From NCBI GenBank assembly GCA_948468385.1, contig CAOKHZ010000006.1, positions 62,001 through 126,000 on the forward strand: a stretch of DNA of 64,000 nt, given 5' to 3'. Source of the stretch: an uncultured Faecalicatena sp. GTDB lineage: Bacteria > Bacillota > Clostridia > Lachnospirales > Lachnospiraceae. Both the position numbers and the translations under genes were made by a program. Of this stretch, positions 35,070 through 43,465 are shown piece by piece; within the stretch, counting starts at the first letter, position 1, and each line of letters begins with the position of its first letter. The notes beneath the pieces were generated by a model, which worked only from the letters and a program-made list of their open reading frames with translations, did not search any database and was not told the DNA's origin.

Positions 35070-35666
35070 TCATACAAAATGTCTCACCCTTAACTCCACC
35101 CCTTGTTCCTGCGCCAACCTCCGGCTGGCCTCGATATCCTCCTCGGACAACACGTCAACCACGGTAAATTTCACCGACTTTATTTGTTTGCCGCACTCTT
35201 TTGCAAATGCCAGCATCCCTTCAAATGCATCCTCGAACTGCGGACGCGTGACATCCATGTAGGCCTCCTTCGTCGGCGCGTTGAGACTGATGGAAATCGT
35301 ATCCACCACCTCGGCCAGCATCGGCACGATATCGTTTTTATGGTAAAGATTACCCAATCCATTCGTATTGACCCGAATCTGCAGTCCATACTTTTCCTTC
35401 GCATATTTTGCGGACTCGACCAAATTCTCAAGCGCGCAGGTCGGCTCGCCATAACCACAGTAAACCAACTCCGTCTTTCCCGTAAAATCATATGCGTCGA
35501 TGGCCGCCTTGATTTCGTCCAGCGTGGGATCGACCTTGTGCCAGAGCGTGTCGGCATCCCCCACCCCGTCATGGTGGCTGCGAATGCAAAAACGGCACGC
35601 ACAGTCACACTTGTTTGTCAGATTTACATAAACGTTATCATTGTAAGTATATAAAATATCCGCCAT
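35070..35666 (-). CDS. TatD-linked type radical SAM protein
   Basis: A short radical SAM protein of 198 residues. NLTNKCDCACRFCIRS carries the CX3CX2C motif, YCGYGEPT the SAM-binding GE-containing strand, and IRVNTNGLGNL the later strand. The compact size and the start DILYTYNDNVYVNLTNKC match the family described as TatD-linked radical SAM proteins (TIGR04038), which are found near tatD and may act on nucleic-acid or tRNA substrates; function is unproven. Here no tatD is present. It lies 121 bases downstream of an ECF S-component gene on the same strand. Start after an AAAGGAG site. Confidence 0.85.
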   Translation of the reverse strand: MADILYTYNDNVYVNLTNKCDCACRFCIRSHHDGVGDADTLWHKVDPTLDEIKAAIDAYDFTGKTELVYCGYGEPTCALENLVESAKYAKEKYGLQIRVNTNGLGNLYHKNDIVPMLAEVVDTISISLNAPTKEAYMDVTRPQFEDAFEGMLAFAKECGKQIKSVKFTVVDVLSEEDIEASRRLAQEQGVELRVRHFV

Positions 35667-35787
35667 GAATAAATCTCCTTTCTCATTTACGCCATACGGC
35701 TTGTTATTCCTTATTTAAGTGACAAGCCGCATGCCTTTTCACCACTTTTCATTTCCACGTTATTCCCTCAGCATGCCGCGGGGCAGT

Positions 35788-36348
35788 TCACTGGTTCGCC
35801 TTTACCTTTCCCGGCACTCTTTCCGTCATTCCAAGTGCCGGCATAATCTTTTGTTTCAAGTGAATCCGGTCAAGTGCCACGGCCAGTGCGAGGAATATAG
35901 CCGCGCTGCCGCCGGACTGTACGGCACTGCCTGCAAACGATACCAGCGGGGCAACAAAATTACCAAACAAAAGTCCTTCCGCCAGCCAATAACCCGTCGC
36001 TGAAACAAGGGCCGCGATAAATGGCGCCGCGATATTTCTCGGGCAGAGAATGCGTCCCTCCTTGCTGGTAAATGGCAACGTAATCAACATCTTGATAATG
36101 ATTGTCGCCGGAGCCCACATCGGCGCGGTCAACAAATCCGCCAGTCCGCCGCCGATGGCCGCCGCGGCCAACGCGTAAGGTCTCGGCAATAGCACCGCCG
36201 CCACATAAATCAACGCGTCCCCGAAATGAATGTATCCCCCGTTCGCCCCATAGGGAACGTGGCAGATATACGCCGTCATAATCGTAATCATCGCCGCCAA
36301 AAGTCCCGTCATTACCATCTTCGTAGTCGTTGCCTTTTGATTTCTCAT
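35788..36348 (-). CDS. ECF transporter S component, probably for vitamin B6
   Basis: A 186-residue membrane protein with five or six hydrophobic segments. MVMTGLLAAMITIMTAYICH at the N-terminus, GYIHFGDALIYVAAVLLPRP and AAIGGGLADLLT are typical of the S components of energy-coupling factor transporters (TIGR04002-like). Such genes have been predicted to import pyridoxine-related compounds, and the next upstream gene is a pyridoxal/pyridoxamine kinase, which supports that substrate. It depends on a shared EcfAAT module located elsewhere. Start after a GGAAGGAA site. Confidence 0.8.
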   Translation of the reverse strand: MRNQKATTTKMVMTGLLAAMITIMTAYICHVPYGANGGYIHFGDALIYVAAVLLPRPYALAAAAIGGGLADLLTAPMWAPATIIIKMLITLPFTSKEGRILCPRNIAAPFIAALVSATGYWLAEGLLFGNFVAPLVSFAGSAVQSGGSAAIFLALAVALDRIHLKQKIMPALGMTERVPGKVKANQ

Positions 36349-36411
36349 CGTTATTTCCTTCCTTCATAAAAAATGTTCATAGTTTCATTTCCCATCTTCC
36401 GATATCAATAT

Positions 36412-36490
36412 CCCTGATATTCATCATTCCCAGGTATTCATCATTCCCTGATATTCATCATTCCCTGATATTCAACATTCCCAGATATTT
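36412..36490 (-). repeat. 17-bp tandem repeat spanning the kinase stop codon
   Basis: Four full copies and a partial one of a 17-mer (plus-strand CCCTGATATTCATCATT) lie at 36412, 36429, 36446, 36463 and 36480. Copies four and five encode the last residues of the kinase (LNIRE), and the stop codon lies in copy three. Copies one to three are therefore tandem echoes of the gene's own 3' end. Confidence 0.9.
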
Positions 36491-37519
36491 TTCGAAATTC
36501 GCCCCGTCGTTTCGTTCCACGCCTTCCCGAACGGCATCTTCCATCGCCCGGGAGATAAATTCTCCGGCCAGTTCCACGGTTTTGAAAACGTCGTCGCCCC
36601 GCGCCATGCCGCCTGCCAGCACCGACGCGAACAAATCGCCCGTTCCCGAAAAACTACCGCCAACGTAAGGAAACGCCAAGAATCTGCTGGAAATCGTCCC
36701 ATCGGTCGAACCATTGGCATCCCTGCCGATTAATATCCCCTCGTCTTCCGACTGCATTCCGTTCTTCACCACCGCCAAATTTCCAATCTTAGCCGCGCCA
36801 TTGTCCGGGTCTTCAAATCCAATCCCCGTCACCACCACGATGCGCGGCCCCCTGGCAATCATTTCACGCGCCATTCGCTCGACGGCCTCCAAAAACATGT
36901 CATTTCGGGTTGAAAGCTCGCAACACCGAACCCCGTTTCCACTTCTGGACAAGCATTTCAATTCCTGAAAATCATTTCCGGTCAAAAGGCACAACTCCGT
37001 CAAATTCGGCGTAATGATGTCTGCCCGCGCCGCCAGGCGTTTCATCCGCTCCAACAACTTCGGCGTGAACATTTTGTATGTCCGCCCGTCATCCCCCATG
37101 ACCGGGTCTACCAACAAGTACGGCCTACGTTTCTTTAGAATCCCTCCTTCCGGCAGGCACTCCGTCAACTTCTCCTGCCCTGACGAATTTTCCGCCGCAT
37201 TCCCACGTTTCGGGGAATCCGCCACATGAAACGTATCCAAAAAGCGGAAAATCTGCGTAATTTGCTCCTCGTTTGCCACGTATCCGGTGTAAATTCCGTC
37301 AAACGCGACTCCCATCTTTTCCCACTCGCGACGAAAACACTCCATCTTTTCCGTATAATCATCACAATAAAAACTCGGATACCCCGTCTGAGCACTCAGT
37401 ATCGCCGTCGGCAGGGGGCAGGGCTGCGCGCCCATGACGGAAATCACCGGTATCGCCGCCGTCAAGGAACAGCGGCCAAATCCCGACAAGTCATTGATTA
37501 CCGCTATTTTCTTTATCAT
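36458..37519 (-). CDS. pdxY: Pyridoxal/pyridoxamine kinase
   Basis: A 353-residue member of the ribokinase fold. KIAVINDLSGFGRCSLTAAI at the N-terminus is the B6 kinase signature; DGIYTGYVANEEQ, LLVDPVMGDDGRTYK and ADIITPNLTELCLLTG follow in the right order, and the anion-hole Gly-rich loop is in SFSGTGDLFASVLAGG, with Asp as catalytic base. It phosphorylates pyridoxal or pyridoxamine using ATP. There is an insert of about 60 residues with Cys/Arg-rich sequence after the LLTG strand, making it longer than the usual 280-290. I chose the ATG at 37519 after GAAGGGAAG. It is followed by the ECF S component gene, so import and trapping of B6 are coupled. Its 3' end is within a tandem repeat. Confidence 0.9.
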   Translation of the reverse strand: MIKKIAVINDLSGFGRCSLTAAIPVISVMGAQPCPLPTAILSAQTGYPSFYCDDYTEKMECFRREWEKMGVAFDGIYTGYVANEEQITQIFRFLDTFHVADSPKRGNAAENSSGQEKLTECLPEGGILKKRRPYLLVDPVMGDDGRTYKMFTPKLLERMKRLAARADIITPNLTELCLLTGNDFQELKCLSRSGNGVRCCELSTRNDMFLEAVERMAREMIARGPRIVVVTGIGFEDPDNGAAKIGNLAVVKNGMQSEDEGILIGRDANGSTDGTISSRFLAFPYVGGSFSGTGDLFASVLAGGMARGDDVFKTVELAGEFISRAMEDAVREGVERNDGANFEKYLGMLNIRE

Positions 37520-37709
37520 CCTCTTCCCTTCTTTCCAAAAAACCGCCATCACTCCAATATAGGGATAATGCATCACCTATATATCATCGCTAAACTTTTA
37601 GAAATAAGATAACACGCATCTGGCTCTATCAAAAGAACCAATTTTGTTATTTTTAACCAGACCAGTTTGTATTTCTATTTTCTTCACGCATATCAATATT
37701 ATGCAGAGC

Positions 37710-37837
37710 AAAGAGTCCGGCTTGCCGGACTCTCGCGCCGGTGCGCTGCTGCGTCAGCAGCCATTTTCTTTATGCGCGAAGTGCGCATCCCCCGGAGGGT
37801 TTTGCTTTATAGGGAACGAAGTTTCCTATAGAAAAAA
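37710..37837 (+). repeat. Multi-hairpin intergenic repeat, copy 2
   Basis: Second 128-base copy, same orientation as copies 1 and 3 and very close to copy 1 in sequence. Differences fall mainly in loops and at single stem bases (GGTGCGCTGC for GGAGCGCGGC). It lies directly beyond the terminator of the minus-strand GH2 gene, the same setting as copy 1 behind hypB. Confidence 0.85.
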
Positions 37838-37878
37838 AGAACCGTCACATTATCCACGCTAGTATAACATGACAGTTC
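37831..37878 (-). terminator. Rho-independent terminator of the GH2 gene
   Basis: On the minus strand GAACTGTCATGTTAT pairs with ATAATGTGACGGTTC (two mismatches) and is followed by TTTTTTTCT. It lies about 90 bases beyond the stop codon at 37967. Confidence 0.8.
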
Positions 37879-37966
37879 CCTATTGATTCTTCTCTCGTCG
37901 ACAGACTCCCTTTGTCAGTGTCGGTACACACATGGGTTGAGGCGTGTTGCCATCTGTACACCAACG

Positions 37967-39925
37967 CTACTTTTTAGACTTTATTTTCTGCACCTCCCTG
38001 TCGAACGTCAGCACCCCGTTCACCTCTTCCTCCACGTCCGACACCTGCGTGTACACGCTGGCACACAACCCCTTTGGAATCAACGCCTGCACCTTCGCGT
38101 CCAATTCTTCGTAGGCCTGGTTCAGCGCGTCCAAATCCGTATACGTCCCGTAACCGTACAATTCCTCGCACGCGCTATGCCCTTGTACTTGCAACGCGAT
38201 TCCGCCAAATTCAGAGAGCACCGCCGCCCGCTCCTTCTCCGGCTTCACTTCCAATTTGAAAAAATAATTATGCACGCTCTGCATGTCGCCGCAGCCCTGG
38301 TCAAACCAGCCGCTCGCCGAATCTATCAACCGCGTGTCATCCTCCTGCCTGGCAATGTCCGTCATTTCCCTGGTGGAAAATTGTCCCCATCCCTCGTTGA
38401 AAACGACCCACGCCGCGATGCTTGGATGCCTCTTCAGCAACCGAATGGTCTCCCGCATTTCCCGGACGAATTCCAACCTGCCTTTCTTGTCCTTCCTTGA
38501 CAAAAGCCACCGGTAACGGTCCCCGACCTTGATATTTTTACACGAAAGCGCCGTCGCCAAATAAGTCACGTACCAATCCTGATAGGACGACCCGCCGTTT
38601 ACCATGTCCTGCCACACGACCATGCCCAGCCGGTCGCAATGGTAATACCAACGCTGCGGCTCAATTTTAATATGCTTGCGAATCATATTAAAGCCCACGG
38701 ACTTCATGGTCTGGATGTCATAAACCAACGCCTCGTCGGCCGGTGCCGTGTAAAGCCCGTCCGGCCAATACCCCTGGTCAAGCACTCCCTTCTGAAATTG
38801 CGGCTTATGGTTTAAACAAATGCGCGGGATGCCCTTCTCATCCGGCTCCACGGTAAACGTGCGCACCGCGAAATAGCTTCGCACCACGTCGGATCCCATT
38901 TTCACGGTGAAATAATATAAATACGGAGTCTCGCAATTCCATAAGCGCGCCTCGGGAATGTCAATCTCGATCGGCTGATTGGCCTTTCCGAACGCGGTGG
39001 CCACAATCTGCGGATGTGCCGCCTCGTCCGCGCCATCCTCCACAACCGCTCTTTGTTCGTCCGAATAAATCCCGGCCTGCTCCACGGCAACCTCTACTGA
39101 CAGATTCCCCACGGCCTTCACCGTGACGCACGCCTTACCGGATGCCGGCTCTCCATTCTCGCCGACCACAGCCAATTCCGTCCGCACTTCCAAATCCTCT
39201 ATATACTGCCGCGGCACGTATTCCATCCACACGGTCTGCCAGATACCGCTCTGCGCCGTGTAATACATACCGCCCCGCTCAAGCTTTTGCTTTCCCCGCG
39301 TATGATAGGACGTGTCGCTCAAATCCTTGACTACGACGGACAACTCGACCCGCCACACGCGCTTCGCGTCTTCCGTGGCGGCCGTGGCGTCCCCCGAGGC
39401 ATCTACTGCGGTTCCCTCCGTCCACGTTTTCATCACGGGTTCCGTGACATCCACCGTAAACGGCAAATATCCGCCCGTATGACGCGCCACTTCCCTGCCG
39501 CCCACATACACCCGGCAATGTTGGTCCACCGCCCCGAAATGCAAGAGCAGCCTCATCCCCGTCTCCATTCTTTCCGCATCAATCTCTAACATGCGTCGAT
39601 ACCAGAGAAATTCGTCCGGCTGCAGCTGGCGATTCACTCCTGACAGCGACGTCTCCGGCGAAAACGGCACGCAAATTTCCCCTATCGCAAGCACATCCCC
39701 TCCCATGCCAGACGCGCCAACCACTTCGCCCGTATTCCCCGCCTTGCCAAAACAGTCCGGTCTGCGCCCGCTTTTCGTAAACGCGTAGTCCCATGTTCCG
39801 TTCAGGCAAACATAACCGTCACGCCGCATCAATGGGCGGGGATATTCCTCAAGCACGTGCTCCTTGTCAAGCTCCCGCCCCCACTTGGTCTCCAACTGTC
39901 TGATTGCTTTCGCATGTTTCCTCAT
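37967..39925 (-). CDS. Glycoside hydrolase family 2 enzyme
   Basis: A 652-residue cytoplasmic GH2-type protein. The jelly-roll sugar-binding domain (LLHFGAVDQHCRVYVGGREV) comes first, then an immunoglobulin-like domain, then a TIM barrel with FNMIRKHIKIEPQRWYYHCD, the acid/base Glu in AWVVFNEGWGQF (about residue 485) and the nucleophile Glu in LSEFGGIAL (about 563). The short length lacks the C-terminal domains of LacZ. Substrates in this group include beta-galactosides, beta-glucuronides and beta-mannosides; the sequence here does not decide. It stands alone with a strong terminator, and the NYN gene lies 21 bases upstream on the same strand, so they may be co-transcribed. Confidence 0.9.
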   Translation of the reverse strand: MRKHAKAIRQLETKWGRELDKEHVLEEYPRPLMRRDGYVCLNGTWDYAFTKSGRRPDCFGKAGNTGEVVGASGMGGDVLAIGEICVPFSPETSLSGVNRQLQPDEFLWYRRMLEIDAERMETGMRLLLHFGAVDQHCRVYVGGREVARHTGGYLPFTVDVTEPVMKTWTEGTAVDASGDATAATEDAKRVWRVELSVVVKDLSDTSYHTRGKQKLERGGMYYTAQSGIWQTVWMEYVPRQYIEDLEVRTELAVVGENGEPASGKACVTVKAVGNLSVEVAVEQAGIYSDEQRAVVEDGADEAAHPQIVATAFGKANQPIEIDIPEARLWNCETPYLYYFTVKMGSDVVRSYFAVRTFTVEPDEKGIPRICLNHKPQFQKGVLDQGYWPDGLYTAPADEALVYDIQTMKSVGFNMIRKHIKIEPQRWYYHCDRLGMVVWQDMVNGGSSYQDWYVTYLATALSCKNIKVGDRYRWLLSRKDKKGRLEFVREMRETIRLLKRHPSIAAWVVFNEGWGQFSTREMTDIARQEDDTRLIDSASGWFDQGCGDMQSVHNYFFKLEVKPEKERAAVLSEFGGIALQVQGHSACEELYGYGTYTDLDALNQAYEELDAKVQALIPKGLCASVYTQVSDVEEEVNGVLTFDREVQKIKSKK

Positions 39926-39946
39926 CCTGCCTCCTCACTTTCTTCG

Positions 39947-40918
39947 TCACTTCTCATACACCGCCCGGTTTTGTTCCTCGTCCTCCTTCACGATTACATG
40001 CTCAAAACTTCGAATATATTGCTTAAATTGAGAATACCCATAATCCCGTACCTTGAAATCCCGAAACTCGCTGCGAATCTTGTTCCCCAACGCGCCTAAC
40101 GTGACACCTTGCGGCCCCGCCGCCTTGATTTCTCCCAAAATATACTCTTCCACTTGTTCTTTCCTGCTCTTGTCCTCGTTAAACATCACCGTCACCTGGG
40201 TTCCCACCTGGTTCAATTTCAGCCGGGGCAGCGTCTCCAAAAACTTTGACAACAAGCTGTAACCATAACGGCGAACGTCAAAGTCCGGGTACAGTTTCAC
40301 GAGTCGGCTTCCCACTTCGCCCAGCCCCGTCTCCTTATCGTCATTTTTATTCTCGGTTATAATCTTGGCGACCGCCTCCTCAATCTGGCTCTTCGTCACC
40401 GGAACGCTGCTGCCATTCGCCGAAGCGTTGCTGCGCCTGACATTCTTGTTCTCGTCCACGTTACGTACCGCGTTCCCTTGTACGCTGTCCTCCAAAAGAA
40501 GTTCCAGCTCCGTGAAAATGTCGCACGCCTTGCGAAACGGCACCGGCGTCTTGCTCTCGCCCATCCCGATGACCGTGCGCCCGCTCTCCCGCAGCCTGCT
40601 CGCCAGCTTCGTAAAGTCACTGTCGCTCGAAACGAGGCAGAAGCCCTCCAGCTCGCTCGTATAAAGCATGTCCATGGCATCAATAATCATCGCCGAATCC
40701 GTCGCGTTTTTCCCATGCGTGTAACTAAACTGCTGAATCGGGGTGATGCTGTTCTGCAAAAGCACCTCTTTCCAGCTCGAGCTCTGCGTACTCGTCCAGT
40801 CCCCGTAAATCCTTTTATACGTAACGTTCCCATATTTGGACAATTCATCCAATATCGGCGTGATATATTTTGCCGACACGTTGTCGGAATCAATCAATAA
40901 TGCAAATCGGTTTTCCAT
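39947..40918 (-). CDS. NYN-domain RNase-like protein with two OST-HTH/LOTUS domains
   Basis: A 323-residue protein. The N-terminal NYN (PIN-like) domain (residues 1-145) has acidic metal-site residues in ALLIDSDNVS, ATDSAMIIDAMD and CLVSSDSDFTKLA. Two OST-HTH/LOTUS modules follow: one near residues 170-240 (IEEAVAKIITE, FDVRRYGYSLLSKFLET) and one near 250-320 (VEEYILGEIKAAGP, FKVRDYGYSQFKQYIRS). The pair is the bacterial LabA-like/MARF1-like architecture, thought to bind and cut RNA. No toxin or phage-defence partner lies next to it. Start after GGAAGAGG. Confidence 0.9.
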   Translation of the reverse strand: MENRFALLIDSDNVSAKYITPILDELSKYGNVTYKRIYGDWTSTQSSSWKEVLLQNSITPIQQFSYTHGKNATDSAMIIDAMDMLYTSELEGFCLVSSDSDFTKLASRLRESGRTVIGMGESKTPVPFRKACDIFTELELLLEDSVQGNAVRNVDENKNVRRSNASANGSSVPVTKSQIEEAVAKIITENKNDDKETGLGEVGSRLVKLYPDFDVRRYGYSLLSKFLETLPRLKLNQVGTQVTVMFNEDKSRKEQVEEYILGEIKAAGPQGVTLGALGNKIRSEFRDFKVRDYGYSQFKQYIRSFEHVIVKEDEEQNRAVYEK

Positions 40919-40955
40919 TTGTTACTATCCTCTTCCTTCCTCTACAATCAAATTC

Positions 40956-41489
40956 TCAAACGGCGGCAAACCCTTTCCATTCAAACGTACCATCATGATA
41001 AATCATATATCCATGCTTAGAACCCTCCTTGGGAATGGACACCGACCCCGGGTTCATATAGGTACATTTTACTGTCGCTTTTTCAAATTGTTCATTTGCC
41101 GGGACGTGAGTGTGCCCGTTCAACAAGATATCGCCGTTTTTCAGCATCGGTGGATTTTGCGGATTCCACACATGCCCGTGCGTGGCAAATATCGTCTGGC
41201 CGTCCATCTCCAGCAAGCAATACTCCGCCATAATGGGAAACTCCAGCACCATCTGATCCACCTCCGTGTCACAATTTCCCCGTACGCACAGAATATGTTC
41301 TTTCAGCGAATTCAACATGGCAATGACTTCCTTCGGGGAGTACTCCCTCGGCAGGTCATTTCTCGGTCCATGATATAAGAGATCCCCGAGCAAAAGCAGG
41401 CGGTCGGCTTTCTCCTTTTCAAACGCATCCACCATCTTCCGGCAGTAAAATGCCGAACCGTGGATATCTGAAGCAATCATTAATCTCAT
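40956..41489 (-). CDS. yfcE: YfcE-type metallophosphoesterase
   Basis: A 177-residue phosphodiesterase of the YfcE/MJ0936 group. MIASDIHGS (metal ligands Asp and His), LLGDLLYHGPRN, VRGNCDTEVD, FATHGHVWN and LLNGHTHVPA appear in order and give the full two-metal site. The start at 41489 is preferred because GGAAGGA lies 10 bases before it and because it keeps the gene clear of the upstream stop codon; the longer frame reaches into the neighbour. It lies 22 bases downstream of another phosphoesterase gene and is likely in one operon with it. The natural substrate is unknown. Confidence 0.9.
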   Translation of the reverse strand: MRLMIASDIHGSAFYCRKMVDAFEKEKADRLLLLGDLLYHGPRNDLPREYSPKEVIAMLNSLKEHILCVRGNCDTEVDQMVLEFPIMAEYCLLEMDGQTIFATHGHVWNPQNPPMLKNGDILLNGHTHVPANEQFEKATVKCTYMNPGSVSIPKEGSKHGYMIYHDGTFEWKGFAAV

Positions 41490-41511
41490 ATCAGATGAAT
41501 CCTTCCTTTTC

Positions 41512-42414
41512 TTATTCTCCATCTTCCCCACTCCCGACTCCTCCATGACCGGCAACGTAAAACGCCCTATGGTCGTTTAGTCGGTACGCGGCCAGATTTC
41601 CCCCGAACACGCAGCCACAGTCAATCGCAATGTGCCCGTTTTCCTCATACACCAGCGGCCTCCCGTCCGCACGGATTCCGAACGTCGGCGTGTGCCCCGT
41701 AACCAAAAACGTGTCCTCATCCTCAAAATACCGCCTTTCATAATCCGCCCTATGAAAAATCAAATCCGCCAAATCGTACGAGCGAAGCTCCTCCACGATG
41801 TCCCCATCCCTCACATACACAAGCGTCTCATCCGACTCATCCAGATCCACCTCGTCCAAGTGCGCCCCACCTACGTCCGGCTCACCCATGTCCCGCCCGT
41901 GCGCATACGCCCCCTCTTGCTCCGCCGATTGTTTTGGATCTGCCAAACGCGCTCCCGCGTCGCGCGGGGGCATGTCCGCATGCACTAAGATGTACCGTCT
42001 TCCCTTCATCTCAATTTCTTCCAACACGGTACACTCTTCCAAATATTCTAAAACGGCCTCCCGTTCCTCCACGTCCAGCCTGGCAAACTGGTTCACGGTC
42101 GTACTACCGCCATCTTCCATCCAATACATGTAATTCACAAAGTCATCCTGGGACAAATGTGACTCAAAGTTTTCTTCCGTAATCTCCACGTTCAGCTTTT
42201 TTAAAACGGTCAATGCCATATAATCGTGATTCCCCAGCATGGGATACACGTTCGGCCGCGCCATCAAGTCCAACAACAACGGAATCGGGCTAGGCCCCCG
42301 GTCTAACATGTCCCCGACAATGTATAACTCGTCTTGCTCTGAAAATTCAATTAATTTCAACAATTCCAAAAATTCCTGATAACAACCGTGGATGTCCGAC
42401 ATCACGTAAACCAT
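41512..42414 (-). CDS. PPP-type serine/threonine phosphatase (ApaH/PrpE-like)
   Basis: A 300-residue metallophosphatase. VYVMSDIHGCYQEFLELLKL, YIVGDMLDRGPSPIPLLLDL and PMLGNHDYMAL are the PPP family motifs GDxHG, GDxxDRG and GNHE/D, and LVTGHTPTFGIR supplies the later metal-binding His. A stretch of about 35 residues rich in Asp, Glu and Gly (about 165-205) is an insert. Members act as protein phosphatases or dinucleoside polyphosphate hydrolases. It lies 3 bases downstream of the YheO-type regulator gene and 22 bases upstream of YfcE, so the three probably form an operon. Confidence 0.9.
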   Translation of the reverse strand: MVYVMSDIHGCYQEFLELLKLIEFSEQDELYIVGDMLDRGPSPIPLLLDLMARPNVYPMLGNHDYMALTVLKKLNVEITEENFESHLSQDDFVNYMYWMEDGGSTTVNQFARLDVEEREAVLEYLEECTVLEEIEMKGRRYILVHADMPPRDAGARLADPKQSAEQEGAYAHGRDMGEPDVGGAHLDEVDLDESDETLVYVRDGDIVEELRSYDLADLIFHRADYERRYFEDEDTFLVTGHTPTFGIRADGRPLVYEENGHIAIDCGCVFGGNLAAYRLNDHRAFYVAGHGGVGSGEDGE

Positions 42415-42417
42415 AAA

Positions 42418-43044
42418 CTATTCTTCTTTCTTATTAAGATACCGATAGATAGTAGGCACGGACACTTGTAACTGCTTTGCCAGTTCCGTCACGGCCCCCT
42501 TCATCGAAAGTATGCCTTCCGCCTTCAGCGAATGTACGATATGTACTTTTTCCCGAACACTCATACGTTCCGGCGGAATCGCGCCTTGCGTGATCGTATC
42601 CGTAATCCGCGCGCACATAATCCCGTCCACGGAAACGTCCAGATTTTCACTGACCCCCGTCGTATCCGGCGCGATTAGGTTGAACTGTTCCAACAATGCG
42701 TGAATTGCCAGTTCCGTCCCTTGCACGTTGCTTACATTTTTGTTTACACAAAGCAGGCCGATGAGCCGGCCTTCATTTTTAATGTAGTAAGTCGATGACA
42801 AAAAGTCACGCCCCTTGCTGCGCCCGGAATAATTTGCCACATAATCACTGTTATTCGCTTCGTCCAAAGATAAATCCGTCATCGGATCCCCGATATTTCT
42901 TCCAGACAGATTGTTACAGATGGCAACTACGGAATGCTCCGGATCCGTGATGTCATGAGCAACCACCTCGCAGCCCGTCCCGAGCACCTCCGACAAAAAC
43001 GGAACCATGGCGATATGCAGGTTCAAAATTTCTTGATCAGTCAA
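42418..43044 (-). CDS. YheO/DauR-type transcriptional regulator
   Basis: A 208-residue regulator. I chose the TTG start at 43044 since GGGAGG lies 6 bases before it; the frame extends 35 codons further upstream without a site. The N-terminal YheO-type PAS domain (MVPFLSEVLGTGCEVVAHDI, YYIKNEGRLIGLLCVNKN) would sense a small ligand. The C-terminal HTH_22 domain is at about 150-208 (KVHIVHSLKAEGILSMKGAV, QVSVPTIYRYLNKKE). DauR, a relative, represses D-arginine use. The nearest metabolic genes are RidA, MalY and MFS about 400 bases upstream on the same strand, whose promoter holds a palindrome; it is a candidate regulator of them. Confidence 0.85.
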   Translation of the reverse strand: MTDQEILNLHIAMVPFLSEVLGTGCEVVAHDITDPEHSVVAICNNLSGRNIGDPMTDLSLDEANNSDYVANYSGRSKGRDFLSSTYYIKNEGRLIGLLCVNKNVSNVQGTELAIHALLEQFNLIAPDTTGVSENLDVSVDGIMCARITDTITQGAIPPERMSVREKVHIVHSLKAEGILSMKGAVTELAKQLQVSVPTIYRYLNKKEE

Positions 43045-43185
43045 ACAAACACCTCCCACTCTAAATAGTTTCCCTTTCCCCCGATTTTTAAAACTGGAAC
43101 AATTTAATACTACTAAACCTATCATAATACACTCGCGACAATTCCGCAAGAGATAGCGGTGGTAAAATATTCCCTATTTATGAAA

Positions 43186-43345
43186 TCGAGTAGAGAAGAT
43201 TTATCTTCCCTACTCGCGCGCCGGACATCCGTCAGCTCTAGCTGACATACTTCCTTTGGATGCCCGTGTGCAATCGAGTAGGGGGGATTTTTCCCCTACT
43301 CGCGCGCCGGGATAGGCTGCGTAAGCAGCATATACCTTTCTGTCC
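43186..43345 (+). repeat. Tandem pair of two-stem intergenic elements
   Basis: Two adjacent units of about 75 bases share one plan. Each starts with a hairpin whose arms contain GTAG.../CTAC (AGAGAAGATT/ATCTTCCCTA, then GTAGGGGGGA/TTCCCCTAC). Each continues with the constant CTCGCGCGCCGG, then an inner hairpin (GTCAGC/GCTGAC in one, GCTGCG/AGCAGC in the other), and ends CCCGTGTGCA. The shared CTCGCG junction also occurs in the multi-hairpin repeats and in the insertion at 62986. The region is within the 420-base gap between RidA and the regulator. Confidence 0.7.
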
Positions 43346-43465
43346 CGTGTGCATAAAAAGACGCGGCCCACTTATAAGCGGTCCGCGTCCTTTTCCATTC
43401 AGCAAAATATTTTGACCCATGATACCCACGGATTGCTACGCGCTTCGTGCTCCCACAATCCTAAA

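Noticed and set aside
36412-36490. Possible CRISPR array
   Set aside because: The 17-bp units are directly adjacent without spacers, and one end is coding sequence of the kinase gene.
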